Positions 50,836 to 59,539 of a DNA stretch of 64,000 bases are shown here, in pieces. Every line of letters begins with the position of its first letter. The stretch's first letter is position 1. Source of the DNA: SVFI01 sp045588655 (GTDB taxonomy: Bacteria > Bacillota > Clostridia > Lachnospirales > Lachnospiraceae). The notes beneath the pieces were generated by a model, which worked only from the letters and a program-made list of their open reading frames with translations, had not been told where the DNA came from and searched no databases. Location: positions 1-64,000 of the forward strand of contig JAZNEP010000023.1 in the NCBI GenBank assembly GCA_045588655.1. Direction: 5' to 3'. A program made the translations under genes and the position numbers.

Positions 50836-51429
50836 ATGAAAATCTATGATATCTCGCAGGAGGTGTTCGGTTGCACGGTGTTCCCCGGTGACCCACAGCC
50901 GCAGAAAATAACCGTATCCGATATGTGCGACGGAGCAATGTATAACCTCACGGAGCTTCATATGTGTGCGCACAACGGAACGCATGTAGATGCGCCGTAT
51001 CATTTTATCAACGACGGAAAACGAATGGATGAAATCCCGCTTGAAAAGTTCATCGGACCGGCCTATGTGGCTGCGCATGAGGGCGATTTGAGTGCAACGG
51101 ATGCAAAAGAGATTCTTGCAAGAGCGAAAGCTGCGGATGAGCGCAGTGCAAAGCGGATACTACTCAAGGGGAATCTTATTGTAACTGCAGAGGCAGCACA
51201 GGTGTTTGCAGATGAGGGCGTATACCTTGTGGGAAATGAATCGCAGACGGTGGGACCTGAAAATGCCCCCATGCAGGTGCATCTGATACTTCTTGGTGCA
51301 GAGATTGTGCTTTTGGAAGGCGTGCGCCTTGCCAAGGTTTTAGAGGGCGTATATTTTCTCAATGCAGCGCCAATCAATCTGGGTGGAAGTGACGGTGCGC
51401 CGTGTCGGGCGGTACTTATGGAGCTATAG
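50836..51429 (+). CDS. Cyclase/arylformamidase-family metal hydrolase
   Basis: A 197-residue protein with the family motif HNGTHVDAPYHF near 48-59. HxGTHxDxPxH coordinates divalent metal. Relatives include kynurenine formamidase and other amide or lactone hydrolases; the substrate is uncertain. AAGGAG is 6 nt upstream. proS follows 36 nt downstream on the same strand. Confidence 0.85.
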   Translation: MKIYDISQEVFGCTVFPGDPQPQKITVSDMCDGAMYNLTELHMCAHNGTHVDAPYHFINDGKRMDEIPLEKFIGPAYVAAHEGDLSATDAKEILARAKAADERSAKRILLKGNLIVTAEAAQVFADEGVYLVGNESQTVGPENAPMQVHLILLGAEIVLLEGVRLAKVLEGVYFLNAAPINLGGSDGAPCRAVLMEL

Positions 51430-51465
51430 TGTGAAAATACAACGAGAATGAAAGGATAGAAAAAT

Positions 51466-53187
51466 ATGAAAATCAGAAATTTAGTAGGGCAGAGATTTAA
51501 GGAAAGACCGGCAGATTGTGTGATTGACAGCCATGCATTGATGGTGCGAGGCGGATACATGAAATATGTCGGAAATGGTATTTTTTCAGAGTTTCCGATT
51601 TTACGGAGAGTGACTTCCAAAATCGAAGCAATTATCAGAGAAGAGATGAATGCAATCGACGGACAGGAAGTATTATTTCCGGTAGTGATGCCTGCGGAAT
51701 TGTGGAAAGAATCAGGAAGATATGACAGCATCGCAAGCGAGTTGGTTCGATTCGAGGACCGTAACCAGTCAAAAATGGTACTGGGAATGACGCATGAAGA
51801 AGCTGCAGTGCATCTGGTGCGTGAGTATGGCCAGTCTTATCAGCAGTATCCGTTTATGATTTATCAGATTCAGAGAAAATTTAGGGATGAGGCCAGACCG
51901 AGAGCGGGAATGATTCGTGTACGTGAATTTACGATGAAGGATGCGTATTCCTTCCATACCTCGCAGGAAGATTTGGAGCAGTATTATGATAAGTGTTATG
52001 ATGCATATAATCGAATTTTCCGGCGTGCAGGGATTCCACAGGTCGTAACGGTAGCTTCTGATTCGGGCATGATGGGTGGAAGCATTTCTCATGAGTACAT
52101 GCTGTTAAATGAAGTCGGAGAGGACTCCATCGTTCTGTGTTCGGAGTGTGATTACCGTGCCAACATGGAAGCGGCGGAAAATATATTTAAGACCGGAGAA
52201 GCAGGAACACTTTCTGAGCTTAAGTGCATTGAGACACCGGATTGTAAAACCATAGAAGATGTTTGTAATTTTCTGCAAAGTGACGTGGCAGCATCCTGCA
52301 AAGCGGTGGTATATCAGAAAAATGCAGACGATGCTTTTGTCGTTGCCTTTGTAAGAGGAGATTATGAGGTCAATGAGACAAAGCTGCGCAACCTGGTCGG
52401 AGAGGACATTCATCCGGCGATGATTGAAGGGGACGCGCCTTTGGTAGCAGGATATATCGGACCGTATGGAATTTCAGATCAGGTAACTTATTACTGTGAT
52501 CGTTCCTTGGAAGGAATTGATGCGCTTGTTGCAGGAGCAAATAAAGAAGGCTATCACTATACCGGGCTAAATTTAGAAAGAGACCTGGAGAATGTGACAT
52601 ATGTCGATATCGCAAAAGTGAAAGAGGGCAGTATCTGTCCATGCTGCGGTAAACCGGCATTGATGATTAAAAGAGGTATTGAGGTGGGAAATATTTTCCA
52701 GCTCGGAACAAAATATACAAAGAGCATGAATATGCAATACGTGGAAAAAGATGGCTCCGTGCATCATCCGATTATGGGATGCTATGGTATCGGTGTTGGA
52801 AGACTGGCAGCAGCTGTGTGTGAAGAGAAGCATGATGAGTATGGACCAATCTGGCCGATTTCTATTGCTCCGTGGGAGGTGCATTTGTGTTGTATCCGTC
52901 CGGATGACGAGGAAACCAAACGTGTGGCGGATGAATTATACAAAGAATTGCAAAAAAACCGGGTGGAGGTCATCTATGATGAAAGAGATGGAGTACGGGC
53001 CGGAGAGATGTTTGCGGATGCGGATTTGCTGGGCGTTCCGATTCGTGTTGTGGTAAGTCCGAGAAATCTGAAAGAAAACAAAATCGAAGTGACAACAAGA
53101 GACAAATCTTTGAAGGATGCGGTGGATACAAACGAAATCATGGATTACATTTTAAAACTAAAAGAGAAGATGTATCAGGAGATGTAG
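51466..53187 (+). CDS. proS: Prolyl-tRNA synthetase (bacterial type)
   Basis: Class II synthetase that charges tRNA-Pro. The 573-residue length and the insertion between motifs 2 and 3 mark the bacterial form with an editing domain (about 225-385). Motif 2 (FMIYQIQRKFRDEARPRAGMIRVREFTMKDAYSF-type core, about 125-160) and motif 3 (GCYGIGVGRL, near 437-446) are clear. The anticodon domain is C-terminal (APWEVHLCCIRP onward). AAAGGA precedes the ATG. Confidence 0.97.
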   Translation: MKIRNLVGQRFKERPADCVIDSHALMVRGGYMKYVGNGIFSEFPILRRVTSKIEAIIREEMNAIDGQEVLFPVVMPAELWKESGRYDSIASELVRFEDRNQSKMVLGMTHEEAAVHLVREYGQSYQQYPFMIYQIQRKFRDEARPRAGMIRVREFTMKDAYSFHTSQEDLEQYYDKCYDAYNRIFRRAGIPQVVTVASDSGMMGGSISHEYMLLNEVGEDSIVLCSECDYRANMEAAENIFKTGEAGTLSELKCIETPDCKTIEDVCNFLQSDVAASCKAVVYQKNADDAFVVAFVRGDYEVNETKLRNLVGEDIHPAMIEGDAPLVAGYIGPYGISDQVTYYCDRSLEGIDALVAGANKEGYHYTGLNLERDLENVTYVDIAKVKEGSICPCCGKPALMIKRGIEVGNIFQLGTKYTKSMNMQYVEKDGSVHHPIMGCYGIGVGRLAAAVCEEKHDEYGPIWPISIAPWEVHLCCIRPDDEETKRVADELYKELQKNRVEVIYDERDGVRAGEMFADADLLGVPIRVVVSPRNLKENKIEVTTRDKSLKDAVDTNEIMDYILKLKEKMYQEM

Positions 53188-53229
53188 TAGATAGAAACCG
53201 GTTTCGGAAGAAGGGAGAAGGAAAGCGCG

Positions 53230-54102
53230 ATGAAATCGTTACAAGATACTTATACGTTATCGAACGGGTTGAAAATCCCTTGTATGGGATTTGGTACGTA
53301 TAACCCGAATGAAGGGGATAATTGTAAAATTATACATACAGCGATGGAAGCGGGATACCGCTATTTTGATACGGCTTCTTTATATGGTACGGAAAGAGCG
53401 CTTGGACGCGCGGTAAAAGAAAGTGGTATATCCAGAGAAGAGTTTTTTATTGTATCGAAACTGTGGATGGATGAAATGGGTTATACGGAAACAAAGCAGG
53501 CGTTTGAACGCACATTAAGTCGCTTACAGACAGACTATTTGGATATGTATTTGATTCACTGGCCAAAAAGGTCGGCGGAGGACACCAAGTGGAAGGAGCG
53601 AGATTTGGATACTTGGCGTGCCATGGAAGAGCTTTATGCGGAAGGAAAGATTAAGGGGCTTGGATTGAGTAATTTCCTGCCTCACCATATGGACAATATT
53701 TTGAAGCATTGCAAGGTAAAACCACTGGTGAATCAATTGGAGGTTCATCCGGGCTATATGCAGGAAACAGCTACATCTTACTGTAAAAGAGAGGGCGTTA
53801 TGGTGCAGGCATGGAGCCCTTTGGGAAGAAGTAAGCTACTGGAAAGTCCGGTTCTGCTGGGACTCGCGTCAAAATATGGAAAAAGTGCAGCACAAATCAG
53901 TCTTCGATTTTTGTCACAAAAAAATATCATTCCTTTGGTCAAGGCATCCGGTATCGAGCGAATGAAAGAAAATATGGATATCTTCGATTTCGAAATCGAA
54001 TGGGAAGATATGTCGCTTTTAGAGTGTATGTCACAGGTGGCTTGGTCAGGAGAACATCCGGATTTCCAAATCCCGAACGTATCCAGTAATTTTGAACAGT
54101 AA
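53230..54102 (+). CDS. Aldo/keto reductase
   Basis: NADPH-dependent reductase of aldehydes or ketones, AKR5-like subgroup. 290 residues forming a TIM barrel. Catalytic tetrad residues are visible: Asp and Tyr in YFDTASLYGTE, Lys in IVSKLWMDE and His in YLIHWPKR. GGGAGAAGGAAAG precedes the start. The next gene is 16 nt away and may be cotranscribed. The substrate is not known. Confidence 0.9.
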   Translation: MKSLQDTYTLSNGLKIPCMGFGTYNPNEGDNCKIIHTAMEAGYRYFDTASLYGTERALGRAVKESGISREEFFIVSKLWMDEMGYTETKQAFERTLSRLQTDYLDMYLIHWPKRSAEDTKWKERDLDTWRAMEELYAEGKIKGLGLSNFLPHHMDNILKHCKVKPLVNQLEVHPGYMQETATSYCKREGVMVQAWSPLGRSKLLESPVLLGLASKYGKSAAQISLRFLSQKNIIPLVKASGIERMKENMDIFDFEIEWEDMSLLECMSQVAWSGEHPDFQIPNVSSNFEQ

Positions 54103-54118
54103 AACAGGAGGTGCAAAT

Positions 54119-54511
54119 ATGCAGCAAGTATATGAATTTTTAAAAAATACGGGAACTTATTATTTAGCAACAGTGGAAGATGATCAGCCGAGAGTTCGTC
54201 CGTTTGGAACGGTTGATTTGTTTGAAGGAAAGATTTACATCCAGACTGGAAAAGTGAAGGATGTGTCAAAACAAATTCAGGCAAATCCAAAAGTAGAGAT
54301 TTGTGCGTTTGATGGTGGAACATGGCTGCGCGTGGCAGGAGAGCTAGTCAGAGATGACAGAGTGGAAGCAAAAAAACATATGTTGGATGCATATCCGAAT
54401 TTACAGGCGATGTATTCTGCAGAGGATGAGAATACAGAAGTGTTGTATTTAAAGGACGCAACCGCTACATTTTCTTCCTTTACTCAACCACCGAAAGTAA
54501 TTCAATTTTAA
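54119..54511 (+). CDS. Pyridoxamine 5'-phosphate oxidase-fold flavoprotein
   Basis: A 130-residue split-barrel protein (YYLATVEDDQPRVRPFGTVDLFEGKIYIQTGKVKDVSKQI core) of the FMN- or F420-binding PNPOx-like family. It is too short to be a full PdxH; related proteins reduce or bind unknown substrates. ATG 54119 is preceded by AGGAGG 6 nt upstream; the earlier in-frame start lies in the aldo/keto reductase gene. Confidence 0.85.
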   Translation: MQQVYEFLKNTGTYYLATVEDDQPRVRPFGTVDLFEGKIYIQTGKVKDVSKQIQANPKVEICAFDGGTWLRVAGELVRDDRVEAKKHMLDAYPNLQAMYSAEDENTEVLYLKDATATFSSFTQPPKVIQF

Positions 54512-54550
54512 ACCCATTTCCACTTTTTGTTATCGTCTACAAAAAAATAC

Positions 54551-54581
54551 TTGACGAAAACAGGGGGGGAAGTAGTATAAT
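54551..54581 (+). promoter_or_regulatory. Promoter of the polyamine leader/operon
   Basis: TTGACG (54551-54556) and a perfect TATAAT (54576-54581), separated by 19 bp that contain seven consecutive G. The long, G-rich spacer is unusual and could make the promoter depend on a regulator. Confidence 0.65.
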
Positions 54582-54587
54582 ATCAAC

Positions 54588-54943
54588 GTGTTACGGTAAG
54601 CGGTTTGATAAAAAGCCGATTACCGGTTGAAATCTGGAGACAAGATGATAGAGTAAATAATAATTTTACAAAAGAGTCTTTCAAGCGATTATTACGGACC
54701 ACTCCAAAAGGAGTCGAGGCCATACGGACAGCCGGGTCCACTGCCGATTGGCGGCTTGCCGCCTTATTGATTGAGTTAAAAGCTCAAATTTTATAAGTTG
54801 GTTACTTCATAACCGAAATGCGTGTATTGCGCAAACTTGTGAAACGGTCAATAAAGAGTAGTAAAAGTATTGTTGCTATATAGACTCAAATGGATCATAG
54901 GGATATTTAACGCAAGTTGTGTAATCGCAGCTTGCGTTTTTTT
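54588..54943 (+). ncRNA. Structured leader or ncRNA ahead of the polyamine operon, unclassified
   Basis: About 355 nt with many local stems. P1: 54594-54599 with 54620-54625, extended inside by 54601-54606 with 54613-54618. A possible three-way junction is closed by GGACC (54696-54700) with GGTCC (54735-54739) and contains ACTCC/GGAGT and GGC/GCC arms. Further stems are GGCGG-CTTG-CCGCC (54750-54763), TTGAG/CTCAA (54771-54787) and GGTTA/TAACC (54800-54814). It ends in a strong terminator 24 nt before speA, a riboswitch-like or attenuator-like position. I do not recognise lysine, T-box, TPP, SAM, M-box, guanidine, RNase P, tmRNA or SRP features. A translated frame in it (54605-54796) has no convincing start. 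Confidence 0.6.
54909..54943 (+). terminator. Terminator at the end of the polyamine leader
   Basis: A 13-bp stem, AACGCAAGTTGTG (54909-54921) with CGCAGCTTGCGTT (54926-54938), has two wobbles and a TAAT loop, and is followed by seven T. It lies 24 nt before the speA start. Confidence 0.92.
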
Positions 54944-54967
54944 ATTTTCATTTTGGTGAGGTGAAAG

Positions 54968-56428
54968 ATGGAGCAGAGAAAGCAAATAGTGAACCAAAAC
55001 AGAGCCCCGATTTATGAGGCATTACAAAACTTTCGACAGATGCGAGTTGTACCGTTTGACGTGCCTGGGCACAAGCACGGACGAGGAAACCCGGAACTGG
55101 CTGCTTTTTTAGGAGAACAGTGTGTAAGCATCGATGTAAACAGTATGAAACCGTTGGATAATTTGTGCCACCCGATTTCAGTCATACACGAGGCAGAAAT
55201 GCTGGCCGCGGATGCATTTGGAGCGGCGCACGCGTTCTTGATGGTGGGAGGAACGACCAGCTCTGTGCAAAGCATGGTGCTGTCCACTTGCAAAAGAGGC
55301 GATAAAATTATCCTGCCGCGTAATGTGCATCGAAGTGTGATTAATGCGCTGGTTCTTTGTGGTGCGATTCCGGTCTATGTAAATCCGGAGGTAGACCACA
55401 AGCTTGGTATTTCGCTGGGAATGCGTCGTGAGCAGGTGGCCAAAGCAATCGAACAGAATCCGGATGCGGTAGCTGTGCTCGTAAACAATCCGACCTATTA
55501 TGGTATATGCAGTGATATCAAAGCGATTGTCAAAATGGCGCATGATGCGGGCATGTATTGCCTTGCAGATGAGGCGCACGGTACGCATTTTTATTTCGGA
55601 GAACATATGCCTGTTTCGGCGATGGAAGCAGGGGCGGATATGGCGGCCGTGTCCATGCACAAAAGTGGTGGAAGCTTGACGCAGTCCAGCCTGCTACTAA
55701 TCGGACCGAATATGAATGAAGGTCATGTCAGACAGATTATCAATCTGACACAGACAACGTCCGGGAGTTATCTGCTTATGTCGAGCCTGGATATCAGCAG
55801 GCGTAATCTGGCTCAGCGCGGAAAAGAGGTATTTGCCAAGGTGGTCGATATGGCAGAGTATGCCCGAGAGGAAATCAACGAAATTGGTGGTTACTACGCG
55901 TTTGGTAAGGAGCTGGTAAATGGGAATTCGGTGTTTGATTTTGATCCGACCAAACTCAGTGTTCATACACGAGATATTGGATTGGCGGGGATTGAGGTAT
56001 ATGACATTTTACGCGATGAATACGATATTCAGATTGAGTTTGGAGACATCGGAAACATACTCGCCTACCTGTCGATTGGTGACCGTGCACAAGAGCTGGA
56101 ACGTTTGGTAAGTGCGCTTGCTGAAATAAGGCGCAGATACCAGACCGATGGAAGTGGCCTGCTCAGACAGGAATACATCGATCCGGAGGTGGTTATGAGT
56201 CCGCAGGAAGCCTTTTATGCAAACAAAAAAAGCGTTCCTTTACAGGAGAGCGTAGGATGTGTTTGTAGTGAATTTGTGATGTGTTATCCGCCTGGAATCC
56301 CGATTTTAGCACCGGGAGAGCGCATCACCCAGGAAATTCTGGATTATATCGAATTTGCCAAAATAAAGGGATGTTCCATGACAGGACCTGAGGACCCGGA
56401 GATTTTAAAACTTAATGTGCTGGTATGA
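54968..56428 (+). CDS. speA: Arginine/lysine/ornithine decarboxylase, SpeA type
   Basis: PLP-dependent fold-type-I decarboxylase of the short Bacillus SpeA/YaaO kind (486 residues, no N-terminal wing domain). The PLP lysine is Lys232 in SMHKSGGSL; the VPFDVPGHKHGRGNP and DEAHGTH motifs are conserved. Conversion of arginine to agmatine is the best fit, because an agmatinase follows in the operon. Lysine or ornithine are alternative substrates in the family. GAGGTG precedes the start, just after the terminator of the structured leader, so expression needs read-through. Confidence 0.88.
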   Translation: MEQRKQIVNQNRAPIYEALQNFRQMRVVPFDVPGHKHGRGNPELAAFLGEQCVSIDVNSMKPLDNLCHPISVIHEAEMLAADAFGAAHAFLMVGGTTSSVQSMVLSTCKRGDKIILPRNVHRSVINALVLCGAIPVYVNPEVDHKLGISLGMRREQVAKAIEQNPDAVAVLVNNPTYYGICSDIKAIVKMAHDAGMYCLADEAHGTHFYFGEHMPVSAMEAGADMAAVSMHKSGGSLTQSSLLLIGPNMNEGHVRQIINLTQTTSGSYLLMSSLDISRRNLAQRGKEVFAKVVDMAEYAREEINEIGGYYAFGKELVNGNSVFDFDPTKLSVHTRDIGLAGIEVYDILRDEYDIQIEFGDIGNILAYLSIGDRAQELERLVSALAEIRRRYQTDGSGLLRQEYIDPEVVMSPQEAFYANKKSVPLQESVGCVCSEFVMCYPPGIPILAPGERITQEILDYIEFAKIKGCSMTGPEDPEILKLNVLV

Positions 56429-56469
56429 CAGTATTTTGGTATGACAGAGTTTGGGTATGACAGAGTTTG
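56422..56469 (+). repeat. Three tandem 16-bp repeats after speA
   Basis: Units GGTATGACAGTATTTT (56422-56437), GGTATGACAGAGTTTG (56438-56453) and the same again (56454-56469). The first unit contains the speA stop codon. The last repeat can also pair GTATGA (56455-56460) with TCATAC (56472-56477). Confidence 0.9.
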
Positions 56470-56537
56470 TATCATACAATACCAAAGTGAATGGGATGAT
56501 ATAAGAACATACCAGTGGTAAAAGGAGGAAATCGAAA

Positions 56538-57389
56538 TTGGAATTATGGTTTAGTGAGTTTCATGCACCTGACGTAAAGCATAGCATTCGAATCAACAGA
56601 CACCTGTATTCTAAAAAGAGCGACTATCAGCAAATCGATATTTTTGATACGCCTGAATTTGGGCGAGTGCTGGCGCTGGATGGAAATGTAATGCTGACAG
56701 AGCGAGACGAATTCATTTATGATGAGATGATAACGCATGTACCGATGTCGGTTCACCCAAATGTGCAGGATGTTTTGGTGATAGGAGCCGGAGACGGGGG
56801 TGTGGTAAAAGAGCTTGCAAGATATGACAACGTCAAGCGAATCGATCTTGTCGAGATGGACCCGGAGGTAGTGGAGGCCTGTCGTGCTTATCTGCCTGAA
56901 AATGCCAGTCGATTGGATGACAGCCGTGTACATATATATTATGACAATGCATTGCGTTTTATCAGACGAAGTAAAGATAGCTATGATTTAATTATCGTGG
57001 ATTCCAATGATCCGTTTGGTCCGTCCGAGGGTTATTTTACACGTGAATTTTACGGAATCTGTTACAATGCGCTTCGTGAGGACGGTATTATGGTGAATCA
57101 GCAAGGAAGCCCATTTTATAAACATGATGCGGAGGCTATGCAGAGAAGTCATAAACGGATTGTTAACACTTTTCCGATCAGTCGAGTGTATCAGGCGCAT
57201 ATCCCGACATATGCAGCCGGTTACTGGCTGTTTGGATTTGCCAGTAAAAAATACCATCCGGTGGATGATTTTGATGCAGGAAAGTGGACCGGATTAAATT
57301 TGGGAACAAAATATTATACGACCAAATTACATGTCGGTGCGTTTTATCTGCCGGCCTATCTGGAAAAAATGCTCGAGGAGGTTGAATAG
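56538..57389 (+). CDS. speE: Spermidine synthase-like aminopropyltransferase
   Basis: 283-residue SAM-type Rossmann protein: VIGAGDGGVVKEL near 78-90, LVEMDPEVVEACR (ribose-binding acid) and IIVDSNDPFGP (the catalytic-region Asp, normally DSTDP). The N-terminal WFSEFHAPDVKHSIRI is typical of SpeE. The usual reaction is putrescine plus decarboxylated SAM to spermidine. The start is TTG 56538, with AGGAGG about 9 nt upstream. It lies between speA and speB, but no S-adenosylmethionine decarboxylase gene is in this window, so its aminopropyl donor is uncertain. Confidence 0.88.
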   Translation: MELWFSEFHAPDVKHSIRINRHLYSKKSDYQQIDIFDTPEFGRVLALDGNVMLTERDEFIYDEMITHVPMSVHPNVQDVLVIGAGDGGVVKELARYDNVKRIDLVEMDPEVVEACRAYLPENASRLDDSRVHIYYDNALRFIRRSKDSYDLIIVDSNDPFGPSEGYFTREFYGICYNALREDGIMVNQQGSPFYKHDAEAMQRSHKRIVNTFPISRVYQAHIPTYAAGYWLFGFASKKYHPVDDFDAGKWTGLNLGTKYYTTKLHVGAFYLPAYLEKMLEEVE

Positions 57390-57390
57390 T

Positions 57391-58248
57391 ATGCTGGAGA
57401 GAAATGTAGAAACGTTTATCGGGTGTGACTGTGATTATCAGCAGGCAAAGATCGTTCTGTTTGGTGCACCTTTTGATTCGACGACAAGCTTTCGTCCGGG
57501 GGCTAGATTCGGATCGGCTACGATGCGACATGAAAGCTTTGGTTTGGAGACTTATAGTCCGTATCAGGAGAAAGATCTGACTGAAATCAATGTATTTGAC
57601 AGTGGAGATTTGGAGCTGTGCTTTGGGAGTGCAGAGTCGGCGCTTACGCAGATAGAAGAACGTGCGCAGAAAATAGTAGAGGATGGCAAATTTCCGCTAC
57701 TGATGGGGGGAGAACATTTAGTGACTTTAGGTGCAGTAAGAGCATTGCAAAAACGATATCCTGATTTACATATCATACAGTTTGATGCCCATGCGGATTT
57801 GCGTAGCGATTATCTCGGGGTGGAGTTGAGCCATGCGTGTGTGATGCGACGCTCCTACGATTTGCTCGGGAACGGTCGCATTCATCAGTTTTGTATCAGG
57901 AGTGGAGAAAAGGAAGAGTTTCAATTTGCAAAGGAACATACCGATTTGCATTTGTTCGATTTTACCGGACTGGACCGATTGGTAGAGGAGCTGGAGAGAA
58001 CGCAGGCTCCTGTGTATTTGACGATGGATCTAGACTGTATGGACCCATCGGTATTCCCGGGGACGGGAACACCGGAAGCGGGCGGCGTCACATTTGTTCA
58101 GCTTTTGGACGCAATCTTAAAAGTGTGCAAAACAAATGTGGTAGGTGCAGATGTAAATGAGCTGGCGCCGATGCTCGATCCAAGCGGAGTTTCGACAGCA
58201 ACCGCCTGTAAGGTATTGCGTGAATTAATGTTAGCGCTGAGTAAATAG
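57391..58248 (+). CDS. speB: Agmatinase / ureohydrolase
   Basis: Hydrolyses agmatine to putrescine and urea; some relatives act on aminopropylagmatine to give spermidine. The 285-residue protein has all six manganese ligands of the arginase fold: His109 (GGEHL), Asp132, His134, Asp136 (DAHAD), Asp213 and Asp215 (DLDCMDP). ATG 57391 has GAGGAGG 9 nt upstream, within speE. The longer frame from 57331 lies inside speE. Confidence 0.92.
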   Translation: MLERNVETFIGCDCDYQQAKIVLFGAPFDSTTSFRPGARFGSATMRHESFGLETYSPYQEKDLTEINVFDSGDLELCFGSAESALTQIEERAQKIVEDGKFPLLMGGEHLVTLGAVRALQKRYPDLHIIQFDAHADLRSDYLGVELSHACVMRRSYDLLGNGRIHQFCIRSGEKEEFQFAKEHTDLHLFDFTGLDRLVEELERTQAPVYLTMDLDCMDPSVFPGTGTPEAGGVTFVQLLDAILKVCKTNVVGADVNELAPMLDPSGVSTATACKVLRELMLALSK

Positions 58249-58279
58249 TGGATAAAAAGGGAAAAAAGGAGAGAAAAAA

Positions 58280-59539
58280 ATGAGTAAGGTTTTAGTGATT
58301 GGCTGCGGTGGAGTCGCGTCCGTTGCCATAAGAAAATGTTGTCAGGTCAGTGATGTATTTACAGAGCTTTGCATTGCAAGCAGAACCAAATCAAAGTGTG
58401 ATAAGCTGGCAGAAGAGCTTGCGGGAAAAACACAGACCAAAATAACCACCGCACAGGTAGATGCAGATGATGTGCAGCAGCTAATCAATCTGATCAAAGA
58501 CTATCAGCCGGATCTGGTTATGAATATAGCACTCCCTTATCAAGATCTTACGATCATGGATGCATGCCTTGCCTGTGGAGTGAATTATATGGATACAGCC
58601 AATTACGAGCCGGAAGATACCGATGATCCACAGTGGCGCGAGATATACGAAAAGCGGTGTGAAGAAAAAGGATTCTCAGCTTACTTTGATTATAGCTGGC
58701 AGTGGGCATATCGTGAGAAATTTGAAAAAGCAGGACTGACAGCGCTTCTTGGTTGTGGATTTGATCCGGGAGTAACACAGGCATATTGCGCCTATGCAAA
58801 AAAACATGAATTTGACACCATTGATACCATCGATATTCTGGATTGTAATGGTGGAGACCATGGATATCCGTTTGCTACCAATTTTAATCCGGAAGTAAAT
58901 TTACGAGAGGTATCTGCTCCGGGCAGTTATTGGGAAAACGGTCATTGGGTAGAAATCCCGGCGATGAGCATAAAGCGGGAATACAATTTTGACAGTGTGG
59001 GTGAAAAGGATATGTATCTGCTTCATCATGAAGAGATAGAGTCTCTGGCGCTCAATATTCCTGAAGTAAAAAGAATTCGCTTCTTTATGACGTTCGGGCA
59101 AAGTTATCTCACACATATGAAATGTCTGGAAAATGTTGGAATGCTTTCAACGACTCCGATTCAGTATGAAGGAAAAGAAATCGTTCCGATTAAATTTCTC
59201 AAAGAACTTCTTCCGGACCCGGCAAGTCTTGGACCGCGTACGCACGGAAAAACCAATATTGGCTGTATATTTACTGGAAAAAAAGACGGGAAAGAAAAGA
59301 CGTATTACATTTATAATGTCTGTGATCATCAGGAGTGCTACCGTGAGGTGGAAAGTCAGGCAATCAGCTATACGACCGGTGTACCGGCCATGTGTGGTGC
59401 TTTGATGCTTTTGACCGGACAGTGGAAAAAAGCGGGCGTCTATACGGTGGAAGAGTTTGATCCGGATCCGTTTCTTGATGCTTTGGATCAATATGGTCTG
59501 CCTCGTAGGGAAAATCACAATCCTGTGCTGGTGGAATAA
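58280..59539 (+). CDS. Carboxy(nor)spermidine dehydrogenase (saccharopine dehydrogenase family)
   Basis: Condenses putrescine or diaminopropane with aspartate semialdehyde and reduces the imine to carboxyspermidine or carboxynorspermidine. The 419-residue protein opens with the NAD(P)-binding VLVIGCGGVASVAIRKC. ILDCNGGDHGYPFATNFNPEVNLREV is the conserved catalytic block of CANSDH, distinct from lysine-pathway saccharopine dehydrogenases. AAAAGGAG precedes the ATG. Its stop overlaps the next start, the decarboxylase, which supports the assignment. With agmatinase upstream, putrescine and spermidine are the more likely substrate and product line. Confidence 0.92.
   Translation: MSKVLVIGCGGVASVAIRKCCQVSDVFTELCIASRTKSKCDKLAEELAGKTQTKITTAQVDADDVQQLINLIKDYQPDLVMNIALPYQDLTIMDACLACGVNYMDTANYEPEDTDDPQWREIYEKRCEEKGFSAYFDYSWQWAYREKFEKAGLTALLGCGFDPGVTQAYCAYAKKHEFDTIDTIDILDCNGGDHGYPFATNFNPEVNLREVSAPGSYWENGHWVEIPAMSIKREYNFDSVGEKDMYLLHHEEIESLALNIPEVKRIRFFMTFGQSYLTHMKCLENVGMLSTTPIQYEGKEIVPIKFLKELLPDPASLGPRTHGKTNIGCIFTGKKDGKEKTYYIYNVCDHQECYREVESQAISYTTGVPAMCGALMLLTGQWKKAGVYTVEEFDPDPFLDALDQYGLPRRENHNPVLVE

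Noticed and set aside
51063..51731. A 222-codon frame antisense to the cyclase and proS genes
   Set aside because: It spans two clear genes and their junction in reverse and has no start signal.
54605..54796. A 63-codon frame in the polyamine leader
   Set aside because: It crosses several stems including the GGCGG/CCGCC hairpin, has no good ribosome-binding site, and its product has no family features.
54588..54943. Lysine, T-box, guanidine, M-box riboswitch, RNase P, tmRNA or SRP RNA
   Set aside because: Core motifs of these classes were looked for by eye and not found; a covariance search is needed for a firm exclusion.
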